Shown here: positions 1 to 10,585 of the stretch, one piece after another | Numbering within the stretch: position 1 is the stretch's first letter | Layout: each line of letters begins with the position of its first letter | Assembly (NCBI RefSeq): GCF_000004195.4 | Contig: NC_030680.2 | Location: 7,421,995-7,485,994, forward strand | DNA length: 64,000 bases | Direction: 5' to 3' | Source of the DNA: Xenopus tropicalis | Lineage: Eukaryota > Chordata > Amphibia > Anura > Pipidae | Position numbers and translations under genes: made by a program | The notes under the pieces: model-generated | Told to the model about the DNA's origin: nothing | Databases searched by the model: none | Seen by the model: only the letters and a program-made list of their open reading frames with translations

Positions 1-299
1 AGTGAGCTTACTGGCATGCCTGGGGTTAATGAAGTGCTTTAAATCCATTTTCTGCAGTGAGCCTAATGGCACATCTGGAGTGATTGTGATCTTACTGTAC
101 ATATATATCTATGCTAGTTACTTATTTGTCCTAAAACCCATCGCACACCCTTGCCGCCATTCCCACGCTCACGCAGCCGCTTTGGATTTTCCAATTCCTA
201 TTTTTTACCTTTTCTACCTTATTTTAGTGTGTCTGTGTGTGTGGGAACCAGGCCGCTGCACTGATTTTAAAATCTTAATCTTGAATTAGACCCTGATCG
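1..299. other. Unassigned single-copy sequence
   Basis: AT-leaning sequence with a short alternating TA/TC tract near 100-115. A 95-codon open frame crosses the window edge on the plus strand, but its composition (runs of I, Y, L and H) looks like translated noncoding DNA. No repeat family was recognised. Confidence 0.4.
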
Positions 300-975
300 A
301 TATCTAGCGGCGGCGTAACCCGGCGCCGCGTATTTCAATCATTCGACGCCGGCGCTGGCCATTTGATCGGAATGAGAGGGATAGAGAACGCCGGCGTACG
401 GTTAAGGCCATTTTTTCTTTTTTTTTTTTGTGCATTTAATGGGATTACATTGCTCTCGGCGGCGTGGAAAAGTCTCGCCGGGAGGGAAAGCAGCGAGCTG
501 TGGCGTATAAGACGGCTGGCAATGATCAATACGCGTCCCCGGATGATTGCGGCAGCCTGACTGCTCCCTTCTGCAAGCCGCCACAAATACCCAACGTCCC
601 TGGCCACGAAGGGAAATCATAGTTTATCATTAAGACGGATTGACGGGGCGGCAGAGAGGAGATGGAATACAGTCGAGTCCTTGCCTGAGCGCCATTGTAG
701 GCATTTTACATGCTCGGCGGGGGCTGACCGCGCAGTTTAATCCCTTCCTAATGGGCGATCCTTAATGCGCCGCATTATACGCATTCGCCATGTGCAAGTG
801 GGCCATTTATCTGGGGAGCGCAGGCATCCGGAATGCGGAATGAGCTCAATTTTTTAGAAAATGTAAAATGATAACAATAAGCAGGGGTTCTCGGTCCCTC
901 GGGGTGGCGGCGGCGGCTCGGGGAAGGCGCAGAATTGGCGAAATGATCATTTCTTTTTATCCCCTGATATCTCCG
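300..975. promoter_or_regulatory. CpG-rich single-copy segment, possible CpG island or regulatory element
   Basis: CpG dinucleotides are far denser here than in most of the window. By eye there are several dozen in about 670 bases, clustered at 305-360, 395-405, 458-480, 515-545, 730-790 and 900-930. It also holds homeodomain-type words such as TTAATCCC near 738 (OTX/PITX-like) and GATAACAAT near 870. No repeat family was recognised and no exon with splice signals was seen. An unmethylated island, distal enhancer or unannotated promoter are all possible; a chance GC-rich patch is not excluded. Confidence 0.4.
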
Positions 976-1037
976 GAGGCAGAGAATTGTCTAGCGATCG
1001 TCTCTTAAGGGGATGTTCCCATTCGAGTTAACTTTGA

Positions 1038-1315
1038 GCATGTGATAGAATGGCAGGCATAGATTCGCAGCGAATTTCTGCATTTCGCCATTGGCGAATT
1101 GTTGCGCGAAACTTCTGTGAAAATTCGCCACGGAAGTATTGGGCTTGGTAACAGCAAAATTGGGCGTGGTCGCGGCAAAAAAGACAAATAATAGACGCGG
1201 GTGGCAAAAAAGACACGGGCGACAAAAATAATTGCGCGCCAAATGCGTTTCACAATTTTTTTGCCGTTTCGGGAATTTTATGGCGAAGCAAAAAGGGACA
1301 GGTTCGCTCATCACT
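1038..1315 (+). mobile_element. hAT-type MITE, GATGAGCG family (diverged copy)
   Basis: It shares the body of the better-preserved copies at 8111, 46284 and 53637: GGCAGGCATAGATTCGC at the left, a CGCCATTGGCGAATTG word, short GGCGACAAAAA-type internal repeats, and the terminus GGTTCGCTCATCACTA on the right. The left end is decayed. No clear target duplication remains. A second copy follows head-on after only five bases. Confidence 0.75.
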
Positions 1316-1320
1316 ACTGC

Positions 1321-1549
1321 CGATGAGCGAATCTGTCCCGTTTCGCGAACCTTTCGAGAAATGTCGAAAAATTAGCAAAAGGCAAAAAATGACGCGCCTC
1401 AAAAGAATGACACGCACAGCAATTTTTTTTGACACTCGCGACTTTTTTTGCACGTCAAAATTGAATTTTTGAGCACGTTTCACGGAAAAATCTGCCAGTG
1501 CGGAATTCTGCTGCGAATCCGTGCCTGGCGAAAAATTGCGCTCATCGAT
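1321..1549 (-). mobile_element. hAT-type MITE, GATGAGCG family (inverted neighbour)
   Basis: It starts with CGATGAGCGAATCTGTCCCG and ends with GCGCTCATCG, so both inverted termini of the family are visible. The middle has GACACGC/GACACTCGCGAC-type words instead of a long array. It faces the copy at 1038-1315, giving a large imperfect inverted repeat. Confidence 0.75.
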
Positions 1550-1567
1550 AAGAATGGCCAATTCTAA

Positions 1568-1962
1568 TCAACTTTACAGTTGGTCTTCTTTATTTGTTTT
1601 TAGAGTTTTTGGAATTATTTGCCTCCTTCTTCTACATCTTTGCTGCTTTCAAATGGGGGTCACTGACCCCGGCAACCAAAACCTATAGCTCTGTGAAGCT
1701 CCAGTTTTATTGTTACTGTTACTTTTTATTACTTATCTTTCTATTCCTGTCTGCCCCTATTCACATACCCTTCTTTCATTCCCACCATTCCCTGGTTGCT
1801 AAGGTAACTTGAACCCTAGCAACCAGATAGCTGCTGGAACTCCAAACCAAAGAGCTGCTGAAGAAAAAGTGAAATAACTAAAAAAATAAAGACCAATTGC
1901 AAATTGTCTCAGAATATTACTTTCTACATTATAATAAACTCAAAGGTGGACAACCCCTTTAA
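1568..1962 (-). mobile_element. T2/Kolobok-type MITE, family a
   Basis: The right end reads AAGGTGGACAACCCCTTTAA, the TTAA-bearing terminus typical of the abundant Xenopus TTAAAGGGG MITEs. The internal words GGGGGTCACTGACCCCGGC, CTAGCAACCAGATAGCTGC and GACCAATTGCAAATTG recur at 21510, 23247 and 23753. The left end is truncated near TTGGTCTTC. It has no coding capacity. Confidence 0.8.
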
Positions 1963-2440
1963 TGCTGATTATGCTGCTCGCCCACTTGGTATGATATCAG
2001 TCTAAGGGGTTAATGAAAGTTCCTTCCTAGGAACGTGGTGCTCCTTCGAATTTATAGACCCACCCCACTATGATGTCATGGAAGGGGGTGTGACCAAGAA
2101 GATGCAAGCCTATAAAAGGCTTGAGAGGGAAGTAAGGTTGCGAATGGGTTGGGTTCTTCCTTACACTCTCCCCCCACTCTTGCTTCCACTCTCTCTTCCA
2201 AATCCCGCCTCCGGTGAGGACCTGACAATGGTATGCAGAGGTTGGTCAAACCTGCTCACAGGAGTTGGGCAGGCCTGCGCATCACTAGTGATTAGTCTAG
2301 TCTTGCATGGATTACCATGTTACCATGGTCAATAAACAACACTGGCTTTTGGGATACTGGGAAATTCCCCTGTGGGCCCTGGTTGAGGTTGGGCTGGTAG
2401 GGTGAGTTCTTCAGGAAAAATTTGCTCAATATAAACAGGA
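1963..2440 (+). promoter_or_regulatory. LTR-like or promoter-like block with TATA box and polyadenylation signal
   Basis: A CRE-like TGATGTCA lies near 2071, a canonical TATAAAAGG at 2111, a pyrimidine-rich stretch at 2158-2205, and AATAAA at 2331, about 220 bases after the TATA box. This order resembles U3-R-U5 of a solo LTR. I could not fix TG/CA ends or a target duplication, and no retroviral coding sequence is adjacent. A captured Pol II promoter is the alternative. Confidence 0.35.
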
Positions 2441-2450
2441 GTGCAAGAGC

Positions 2451-5400
2451 TCTTGGTGGGCCCTTGATATCAGGTTCTCTGGTGGGCCCTTGATATCAGG
2501 TTCTCTGGTGGGCCCTTGATATCAGGTTCTCTGGTGGGCCCTTGATATCAGGTTCTCTGGTGGGCCCTTGATATCAGGTTCTCTGGTGGGCCCTTGATAT
2601 CAGGTTCTCTGGTGGGGCCTTGATATCAGGTTCTCTGGTGGGGCCTTGATATCAGGTTCTCTGGTGGGGCCTTGATATCCAGTTCTCTGGTGGGGCCTTG
2701 ATATCAGGTTCTCTGGGGGGGCCTTGATATCCGGTCCTCTGGTGGGCCCTTGATATCAGGTTCTTTGGTGGGGCCTTGATATCCGGTTCTCTGGTGGGCC
2801 CTTGATATCAGGTTCTCTGGTGGGGCCTTGATATCAGGTTCTCTGGTGGGCCCTTGATATCAGGTTCTTTGGTAGGGCCTTGATATCAGGTTCTCTGGTG
2901 GGCCCTTGATATCAGGTTCTCTGGTGGGCCCTTGATATCAGGTTCTCTGGTGGGCCCTTGATATCATGTTCTCTGGTGGGGCCTTGATATCAGGTCCTCT
3001 GGTGGGTCTTTAATATGAGGCTCTCTGGTGGGCCCTTGATATCAGGTTCTCTGGTGGGGCCTTGATATCAGGTCCTCTGGTGGGTCTTTAATATGAGGCT
3101 CTCCGGTGGGCCCTTGATATCAGGTTCTCTGGTGGGGCCTTGATATCAGGTTCTCTGGTGGGGCCTTGATATCAGGTTCTTTGGTGGGGCCTTGATATCA
3201 GGTTCTCTGGTGGGGCCTTGATATCCAGTTCTCTGGTGGGGCCTTGATATCAGGTTCTCTGGTGGGGCCTTGATATCCGGTTCTCTGGTGGGCCCTTGAT
3301 ATCAGGTTCTTTGGTGGGGCCTTGATATCCGGTTCTCTGGTGGGCCCTTGATATCAGGTTCTCTGGTGGGGCCTTGATATCAGGTTCTCTGGTGGGCCCT
3401 TGATATCAGGTTCTTTGGTAGGGCCTTGATATCAGGTTCTCTGGTGGGCCCTTGATATCAGGTTCTCTGGTGGGCCCTTGATATCAGGTTCTCTGGTGGG
3501 CCCTTGATATCAGGTTCTCTGGTGGGGCCTTGATATCAGGTCCTCTGGTGGGTCTTTAATATGAGGCTCTCCGGTGGGCCCTTGATATCAGGTTCTCTGG
3601 TGGGGCCTTGATATCAGGTCCTCTGGTGGGTCTTTAATATGAGGCTCTCCGGTGGGCCCTTGATATCAGGTTCTCTGCTGGGGCCTTGATATCAGGTTCT
3701 CTGGTGGGGCCTTGATATCAGGTTCTTTGGTGGGGCCTTGATATCAGGTTCTCTGGTGGGGCCTTGATATCCAGTTCTCTGGTGGGGCCTTGATATCAGG
3801 TTCTCTGGTGGGGCCTTGATATCCGGTTCTCTGGTGGGCCCTTGATATCAGGTTCTTTGGTGGGGCCTTGATATCCGGTTCTCTGGTGGGCCCTTGATAT
3901 CAGGTTCTCTGGTGGGGCCTTGATATCAGGTTCTCTGGTGGGGCCTTGATATCAGGTCCTCTGGTGGGTCTTTAATATGAGGCTCTCTGGTGGGCCCTTG
4001 ATATCAGGTTCTCTGGTGGGGCCTTGATATCAGGTCCTCTGGTGGGTCTTTAATATGAGGCTCTCCGGTGGGCCCTTGATATCAGGTTCTCTGGTGGGGC
4101 CTTGATATCAGGTTCTCTGGTGGGCCCTTGATATCAGGTTCTCTGGTGGGCCCTTGATATCAGGTTCTCTGGTGGGCCCTTGATATCAGGTTCTCTGGTG
4201 GGCCCTTGATATCAGGTTCTCTGGTGGGCCCTTGATATCAGGTTCTCTGGTGGGGCCTTGATATCAGGTTCTCTGGTGGGGCCTTGATATCAGGTTCTCT
4301 GGTGGGGCCTTGATATCCAGTTCTCTGGTGGGGCCTTGATATCAGGTTCTCTGGGGGGGCCTTGATATCCGGTCCTCTGGTGGGCCCTTGATATCAGGTT
4401 CTTTGGTGGGGCCTTGATATCCGGTTCTCTGGTGGGCCCTTGATATCAGGTTCTCTGGTGGGGCCTTGATATCAGGTTCTCTGGTGGGCCCTTGATATCA
4501 GGTTCTTTGGTGGGGCCTTGATATCAGGTTCTCTGGTGGGCCCTTGATATCAGGTTCTCTGGTGGGCCCTTGATATCAGGTTCTCTGGTGGGCCCTTGAT
4601 ATCATGTTCTCTGGTGGGGCCTTGATATCAGGTCCTCTGGTGGGTCTTTAATATGAGGCTCTCTGGTGGGCCCTTGATATCAGGTTCTCTGGTGGGGCCT
4701 TGATATCAGGTCCTCTGGTGGGTCTTTAATATGAGGCTCTCCGGTGGGCCCTTGATATCAGGTTCTCTGGTGGGGCCTTGATATCAGGTTCTCTGGTGGG
4801 GCCTTGATATCAGGTTCTTTGGTGGGGCCTTGATATCAGGTTCTCTGGTGGGGCCTTGATATCCAGTTCTCTGGTGGGGCCTTGATATCAGGTTCTCTGG
4901 TGGGGCCTTGATATCCGGTTCTCTGGTGGGCCCTTGATATCAGGTTCTTTGGTGGGGCCTTGATATCCGGTTCTCTGGTGGGCCCTTGATATCAGGTTCT
5001 CTGGTGGGGCCTTGATATCAGGTTCTCTGGTGGGCCCTTGATATCAGGTTCTTTGGTAGGGCCTTGATATCAGGTTCTCTGGTGGGCCCTTGATATCAGG
5101 TTCTCTGGTGGGCCCTTGATATCAGGTTCTCTGGTGGGCCCTTGATATCAGGTTCTCTGGTGGGGCCTTGATATCAGGTCCTCTGGTGGGTCTTTAATAT
5201 GAGGCTCTCCGGTGGGCCCTTGATATCAGGTTCTCTGGTGGGGCCTTGATATCAGGTCCTCTGGTGGGTCTTTAATATGAGGCTCTCCGGTGGGCCCTTG
5301 ATATCAGGTTCTCTGCTGGGGCCTTGATATCAGGTTCTCTGGTGGGGCCTTGATATCAGGTTCTTTGGTGGGGCCTTGATATCAGGTTCTCTGGTGGGGC

Positions 5401-6757
5401 CTTGATATCCAGTTCTCTGGTGGGGCCTTGATATCAGGTTCTCTGGTGGGGCCTTGATATCCGGTTCTCTGGTGGGCCCTTGATATCAGGTTCTTTGGTG
5501 GGGCCTTGATATCCGGTTCTCTGGTGGGCCCTTGATATCAGGTTCTCTGGTGGGGCCTTGATATCAGGTTCTCTGGTGGGGCCTTGATATCAGGTCCTCT
5601 GGTGGGTCTTTAATATGAGGCTCTCTGGTGGGCCCTTGATATCAGGTTCTCTGGTGGGGCCTTGATATCAGGTCCTCTGGTGGGTCTTTAATATGAGGCT
5701 CTCCGGTGGGCCCTTGATATCAGGTTCTCTGGTGGGGCCTTGATATCAGGTTCTCTGGTGGGGCCTTGATATCAGGTTCTTTGGTGGGGCCTTGATATCA
5801 GGTTCTCTGGTGGGGCCTTGATATCCAGTTCTCTGGTGGGGCCTTGATATCAGGTTCTCTGGTGGGGCCTTGATATCCGGTTCTCTGGTGGGCCCTTGAT
5901 ATCAGGTTCTTTGGTGGGGCCTTGATATCCGGTTCTCTGGTGGGCCCTTGATATCAGGTTCTCTGGTGGGGCCTTGATATCAGGTTCTCTGGTGGGCCCT
6001 TGATATCAGGTTCTTTGGTAGGGCCTTGATATCAGGTTCTCTGGTGGGCCCTTGATATCCGGTTCTCTGGTGGGCCCTTGATATCAGGTTCTCTGGTGGG
6101 CCCTTGATATCAGGTTCTCTGGTGGGGCCTTGATATCAGGTCCTCTGGTGGGTCTTTAATATGAGGCTCTCCGGTGGGCCCTTGATATCAGGTTCTCTGG
6201 TGGGGCCTTGATATCAGGTCCTCTGGTGGGTCTTTAATATGAGGCTCTCCGGTGGGCCCTTGATATCAGGTTCTCTGGTGGGGCCTTGATATCAGGTTCT
6301 CTGGTGGGGCCTTGATATCAGGTTCTTTGGTGGGGCCTTGATATCAGGTTCTCTGGTGGGGCCTTGATATCCAGTTCTCTGGTGGGGCCTTGATATCAGG
6401 TTCTCTGGTGGGGCCTTGATATCCGGTTCTCTGGTGGGCCCTTGATATCAGGTTCTTTGGTGGGGCCTTGATATCCGGTTCTCTGGTGGGCCCTTGATAT
6501 CAGGTTCTCTGGTGGGGCCTTGATATCAGGTTCTCTGGTGGGCCCTTGATATCAGGTTCTCTGGTGGGCCCTTGATATCAGGTTCTCTGGTGGGCCCTTG
6601 ATATCAGGTTCTCTGGTGGGGCCTTGATATCAGGGCCTCTGGTGGGTCTTTAATATGAGGCTCTCCGGTGGGCCCTTGATATCAGGTTCTCTGGTGGGGC
6701 CTTGATATCAGGTTCTCTGGTGGGGCCTTGATATCAGGTTCTCTGGTGGGCCCTTGG
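2451..6757 (+). repeat. 26-bp minisatellite, about 165 units, with 1,638-bp higher-order structure
   Basis: The unit is GGTGGGCCCTTGATATCA followed by GGTTCTCT. Common variants are GGTGGGGCC, ATATCCGG, and a diverged GGTGGGTCTTTAATATGAGG unit. Rare variants recur exactly 1,638 bases (63 units) apart: CTCTGGGGGG at 2711 and 4349, ATATCATGTT at 2961 and 4599, CTCTGCTGGG at 3673 and 5311. Sub-periods of 546, 416 and 962 bases are also visible. Most units carry GGGCCC and GATATC palindromes and almost no CpG. GAGCTC occurs just outside both edges. Confidence 0.98.
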
Positions 6758-6772
6758 AGCTCCATCAGGGCT

Positions 6773-6863
6773 GGAACTAGGGGAAGGCAGAAGAGACACG
6801 TGCCTAGGGCTCAATGCTGGAGGGACGCTAGGCACATAGCTCATTTCTGCCTACCCCTAGTCC
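6773..6863. mobile_element. Short fold-back element (91 bp)
   Basis: The outer arms GGAACTAGGGGAAGGCAGAA and TTCTGCCTACCCCTAGTCC are near-perfect inverted repeats, and the inside continues as CACGTGCCTAGG versus GCTAGGCACATAG. It looks like a minimal MITE or a hairpin remnant. The superfamily is not clear and no target duplication was seen. Confidence 0.6.
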
Positions 6864-7007
6864 AAACGTTCCAGTCCCAGTGATGCTCCCAGTCCTGCCT
6901 GCATCTACATGTGTGCGCTCGTGCTGAGGGGCGGGGGTGGACAGAGGTGGCCAACCGGTTGCTTAGGGCGCCTGGCCTAGCAACGAGCTCCAGTGTGACG
7001 CTATTAC

Positions 7008-7228
7008 TAGGGATGCACCAAATCCATGATTTGTTTGGGGATTTGCCCAAGATTCATCCTTTTCGGATACGACCAAATCCATGGTCCTGGCCGAACCAAA
7101 GCCTAATCCCTAAATTGAAAATGTTTTCTTTTTCCCCTTCGTTAGCGTCATTCACATCCGGCCGAATCTTTCACGAAGGATTCTGGGTTTGGCCGAATTC
7201 CAAAACAGATAGATTCGGTGCATCCCTA
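7008..7228. mobile_element. hAT MITE with TAGGGATGCACC termini
   Basis: The inverted termini are TAGGGATGCACCAAATCC and GATTCGGTGCATCCCTA. Flanking 8-mers GCTATTAC (7000-7007) and ACTATTAC (7229-7236) match at seven of eight positions, as expected for a hAT target duplication. It is 221 bp with no transposase frame, and is of the widespread GGGATGCACCGAAT type seen in fish and amphibians. Confidence 0.9.
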
Positions 7229-7726
7229 ACTATTACACATATATCAATGTCACGAGGACAGGTAATGGCACTTTACGGTGGCCCATAGAAGAAATAGGGT
7301 CATAAAAATGTGGCTAATTAATATCCCCTTAATTAATACCTATTAAACAGTCTGTATAACGTCCCTGTTCCTCTCAGTCCAGACTCCCAGACTTCACTGC
7401 GCGGAGTAATCTATATACGGCGAAGGAAAACGAATGTGTAACACACTTACATACACAGAATAATTACGTTCATCCATCTCGCCAACAAGAGTAAAAAGCT
7501 TTATTCAATAGAACATTGCTTAGCTGCGGGCTTTTATAGGCCGGCTGCAATTTTTTTTAATCAAGCCCATTTATAAGACGAGATAGAGTGTATATACATA
7601 CAGGGAGATTGGGTAATTACCGCTGGTGGGGCGGCGGGATGGGTATATAGGGGGGGCTGGGAATAGAGATCCATCAGAAATGACTTCTCAGCACCCCCAT
7701 GTCTGTTTATTATAAATATACATATA
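7229..7726. other. Unassigned intergenic sequence
   Basis: Single-copy-looking sequence between two MITEs. TTAATTAA words lie at 7317-7340 and TTTATTCAATAG near 7500. No repeat, RNA or coding signal was recognised. Confidence 0.35.
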
Positions 7727-8052
7727 CAGGTATGGGATCCCTTATCCGGAAACCCGTTATCCAGAAAGCTCCGAATTATGGAAAGCCCGTCTCCCATAGA
7801 CTCCATTTTAATCAAATAATTCAGAATTTTAAAACTGATTTCCTTTTTCTCTCTAGTAATAAAACAGTACCTTGTAACTGATCCCAATTAGGATATAAAT
7901 AATCCTTATTGGATGCAAAACAATCCTATTGGGTTTAATTAACGCTTTATTGATTTTTTAGTAGACAAGGTATGGAGATCCAAACTACGGAAAGACCCCT
8001 TATACGGAATACCCTTGGTCCCGAGCATTCTGGATAACGGGTCCTATACCTG
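7727..8052 (+). mobile_element. GGTATGGGATCC MITE, full-length and unexpanded
   Basis: The ends are CAGGTATGGGATCCCTTATC and GATAACGGGTCCTATACCTG, inverted to each other and flanked by TA. The interior holds TAATAAAACAGTACCTTG and the GGATATAAATAATCC...TATTGGGTTTAAT stretch. That interior segment is present once here but is amplified into 112-bp tandem units in the copies at 10893, 24000, 40668 and 55371. The superfamily is not certain; TA flanks are compatible with Tc1/mariner-like targeting. Confidence 0.85.
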
Positions 8053-8053
8053 T

Positions 8054-8085
8054 ACTGTATATATATATATATAAATATAGGGACA
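8054..8085. repeat. (TA)n microsatellite
   Basis: A run of about nine TA dinucleotides follows the right end of the GGTATGGGATCC MITE, then TAAATATAG. Confidence 0.85.
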
Positions 8086-8110
8086 AAAGAGAAGCCTTTC
8101 TGCTTCTGGA

Positions 8111-8820
8111 TAGTGATGGGCGAAAAGTTTTGGCAGGCATGGATTCGCGGAGAATTTCCACGTTTCGCCATTGGCGGATTGTTTTGCGAAACGAATGAAA
8201 AATTTTGCCGTGGAAAAATTCGGCGCACGTCCAAAAATTGTCGCAGGCGACAAAACAATAGCCGTGGGCGACAAAACAATAGCCGCGGGCGACGAAACAA
8301 TAGCCGCGGGCGACGAAACAATAGCCGCGCGACAAAATAATAGCCGCGCGACAAAATAATAGCCGTGGGCGACAAAACAATAGCCGCGGGCGACGAAACA
8401 ATAGCCGCGCGACAAAACAATAGCCGCGGGCGACAAAACAATAGCCGCGGGCGACGAAACAATAGCCGCGGGCGACGAAACAATAGCCGCGGGCGACGAA
8501 ACAATAGCCGCGGGCGACGAAACAATAGCCGCGGGCGACGAAACAATAGTCGTGCGACAAAACAATAGCCGCGGGCGATGAAACAATAGCCGCGCGACAA
8601 AATAATAGCCACGGGCGACGAAACAATAGCCGCGCGACAAAATAATAGCCACGGGCGACGAAACAATAGCCGCGCGACAAAATAATAGCCGCGGGCGACA
8701 AATTTTTTTTTGTCGCACGACATTTTCGCCGTTTCGCAAATTTTTCACCGTTTCGCGGATCTTTTGAAAGATTCGCGATTTTTCCGGCGAAGCGAAACGG
8801 AACAGATTCGCTCATCACTA
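8111..8820 (+). mobile_element. hAT-type MITE, GATGAGCG family, with internal array
   Basis: It begins TAGTGATGGGCGAA and ends TTCGCTCATCACTA, a terminal inverted repeat fitting the hAT YARNG end rule. The flanking 8-mers are identical, CTTCTGGA at 8103-8110 and 8821-8828. Both subterminal regions are GC/AT mosaics around CGCCATTGGCGGATTG and CGCCGTTTCGC. The middle is a 21/19-bp array. The several 234-282-codon minus-strand frames across this element are products of the repeat and not genes. Confidence 0.95.
8237..8702 (+). repeat. 21/19-bp internal minisatellite of hAT MITE
   Basis: About 22 units of GCGGGCGACGAAACAATAGCC (21 bp) alternate with a shortened GCGCGACAAAATAATAGCC form (19 bp). 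The GGGCGACAAAA-TAGCC type array occupies the same internal place in the copies at 46284, 47476, 53637 and 62855. Confidence 0.95.
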
Positions 8821-9097
8821 CTTCTGGATTGTCATTGGGTTCCTTCAAGATGAATCAAGGTCAAAAAATAGCTGTAAGTCCACAGTCCAACTAGAATTCC
8901 AGGATAGCGGGGAGTATCCCGCTTTTTAACCACAGAGTTGCATAATACAGATAAAATTTAGTACATTTTATTGATAGATAATGGTGCAAACAGTGGTATG
9001 TATGGTAGATGTCATGTTCCGGGTCCTTCAAAGCCCAGTCCCACAGGTAATGGTGGCCATACACAGCGAGGTTGCCAAACAAGCAAATGTTTCGCCA

Positions 9098-9360
9098 CAG
9101 GGTCGGAGTGGGGGTTGCAGGGCCCACTGGTACTCCCGCCCCAGGGGTCCTGCACGTGGGGCTGTATCCCCCAACACCCCACCCCTGCAGGGGCCCCCCT
9201 AACCCCCCGCAGGGTCCCCCACCCGACGTCCTCCCCGAGAGCTCATAAATTTAATGCGTCAGGGGAGGAACAGTCGGCCTGGGGAGCACCGGCAAGGGTC
9301 GGGTCTGGGCAGCTGGGGCCCACTAGGACCAGGGCCCACCGGGATTCCCCGGGTATATTG
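9098..9360 (+). mobile_element. GC-rich CAGGGTCGGAGTGG dispersed element
   Basis: It starts CAGGGTCGGAGTGG and ends with GGGCCCACCGGGATTCCC. It is rich in GGGCCC and CCCCTGCAGGGGC words. The same start word with one change (CAGGGTCAGACTGG) opens a related segment at 51252. This resembles a common Xenopus short interspersed repeat; the class is uncertain. Confidence 0.55.
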
Positions 9361-9470
9361 GGGGACCCTGTTCAATGGATTCGGGGGTTCGGCCGAACTC
9401 GAAAAACTGGGTTTGGTGAATCTCTAGAAGAACCTAAATTGGCAGCTTAAATCTGCCTGTGTATGGCCAC

Positions 9471-9748
9471 TAGTGAAGGGCGAATTTTTTTTGGCAGGCA
9501 TGGATTCGCATTTTGCCGCGGAAAAAGTCGTCACGCATCGAAACAAAGTTGCGGTTGCGTCAAAATAGCCGTGGCGAGTTTACATGGGCGTGGCGGGTCA
9601 GATGGGCGTGGTTGTTTCAAAACAGGAGCGGTCACGTCAAAAATAGTTGCACGCGACAAAAAAGTTTCCCGGATTTTCTGCCATCTACTGAATTTTTCAG
9701 TATTTTTGCAAATTTTTTGGCGAAACGGGACACATTGGCTCATCGCTA
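9471..9748 (+). mobile_element. hAT-type MITE, GATGAGCG family, nested copy
   Basis: It starts TAGTGAAGGGCGAA and ends GGCTCATCGCTA. The flanking 8-mers ATGGCCAC (9463-9470) and ATGGCCGC (9749-9756) agree at seven of eight. It lies inside the right end of the Harbinger-like MITE, so it is the younger insertion. The interior has GTGGCGAG, GGGCGTGG and GACAAAAAAG words but no long array. Confidence 0.85.
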
Positions 9749-9809
9749 ATGGCCGCATTAAGATGCAGCTGGGAATTTCTTTCTCCTAATAGTATACTTT
9801 GTAGGGGGG

Positions 9810-9994
9810 TAGTGATGAGCGAATCTGTCTCGTTTCGCTTCGCCATAAAATCCACGAAACGGCAAGAAAATTCGCGAAACGCTTTTGTCGCCCGCATCTT
9901 TTTCTTTTGTCGCCTGCGTCTTTTTGTTGTCGCCCGCGTCTTTTTTTTGTCGCCGGTGCTTTTTGATGTGACTGCACCCAATTTTGATGTGACC
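9810..9994 (-). mobile_element. hAT-type MITE, GATGAGCG family, truncated
   Basis: It begins TAGTGATGAGCGAATCTG and keeps four short TTTTGTCGCC-CGCGTC units, then stops in TTTTGATGTGACC without the opposite terminus. Confidence 0.75.
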
Positions 9995-10585
9995 TAGTAA
10001 ACTAGGGTCACCAACCAGAATAGAGCATCTAAAGGTGAATAGACAACTCCATGTGTGGACCTTTGCCTGGAGTAGAAGAAGCAGAAGGACTTAGGGAAGC
10101 TCTACTAGTAATGTCTGAAGGAATCAGATGTCCCATGTAATAGACAAAACCATGGGGCTTCATTGAATACCTGGACTAAGTGTCTTGGCTCGATAGTCAA
10201 GTCTGAGGATTATGGTCGCTGTATTGCAGAGAGTTCCAGAGAAGAACCTCAAGTGCCTGTCCCTCCCAGAGGAACCAATCTCAATATCTCCATTAGTTGG
10301 TTTGAAAGCAACTTGTGAGCTATTAGCTACTCTAGGGCTCGGGGCAAAGACAACGGACTTGTTCAATGAATCGTTTGGAAGAGAGTCCATCCCTCAGAAT
10401 CACTGTCAAGAGCCCAATCGTTAAACTCCTTTTCTGAAGGCATTAATTACTAAGTGAGCAGCGTCGGTTCATCTAGGAAGCAATTTAAAGGGGAAAGCGC
10501 CCAGACAAGGCAACCAGTTCATTGTGTATTGTAATCATGTAAGCGCGAACTGCGTGGGAACAGATATCCCTTTGTGTGTCATTTA
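9995..10585. other. Unassigned intergenic sequence
   Basis: About 590 bases with no repeat family recognised. Overlapping open frames of 70-76 codons on both strands at 10160-10424 show no recognisable motif. Confidence 0.35.

Larger units (their letters stand above)
9048..9761 (+). mobile_element. Harbinger-like MITE, broken by two insertions
   Basis: The left end TAATGGTGGCCATACACAGCG lies at 9048-9068 and the interior CGAGGTTGCCAAAC follows. The right subterminal part AAATCTGCCTGTGTATGGCC resumes at 9450-9469 and finishes after the second insertion near 9761. Inside sit a GC-rich GGGTCGG element and a hAT MITE. Intact relatives are at 42690 and 61416. The middle of the element is mostly lost. 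Confidence 0.6.

Noticed and set aside
2451..6757. CRISPR-like direct repeats
   Set aside because: Units are contiguous with no unique spacers, and the sequence is vertebrate.
7947..8848. 258-, 282- and 234-codon minus-strand frames with GYCFVAR-type repeats
   Set aside because: They follow from a 21-bp unit without stops inside a hAT MITE and occur in several frames at once.
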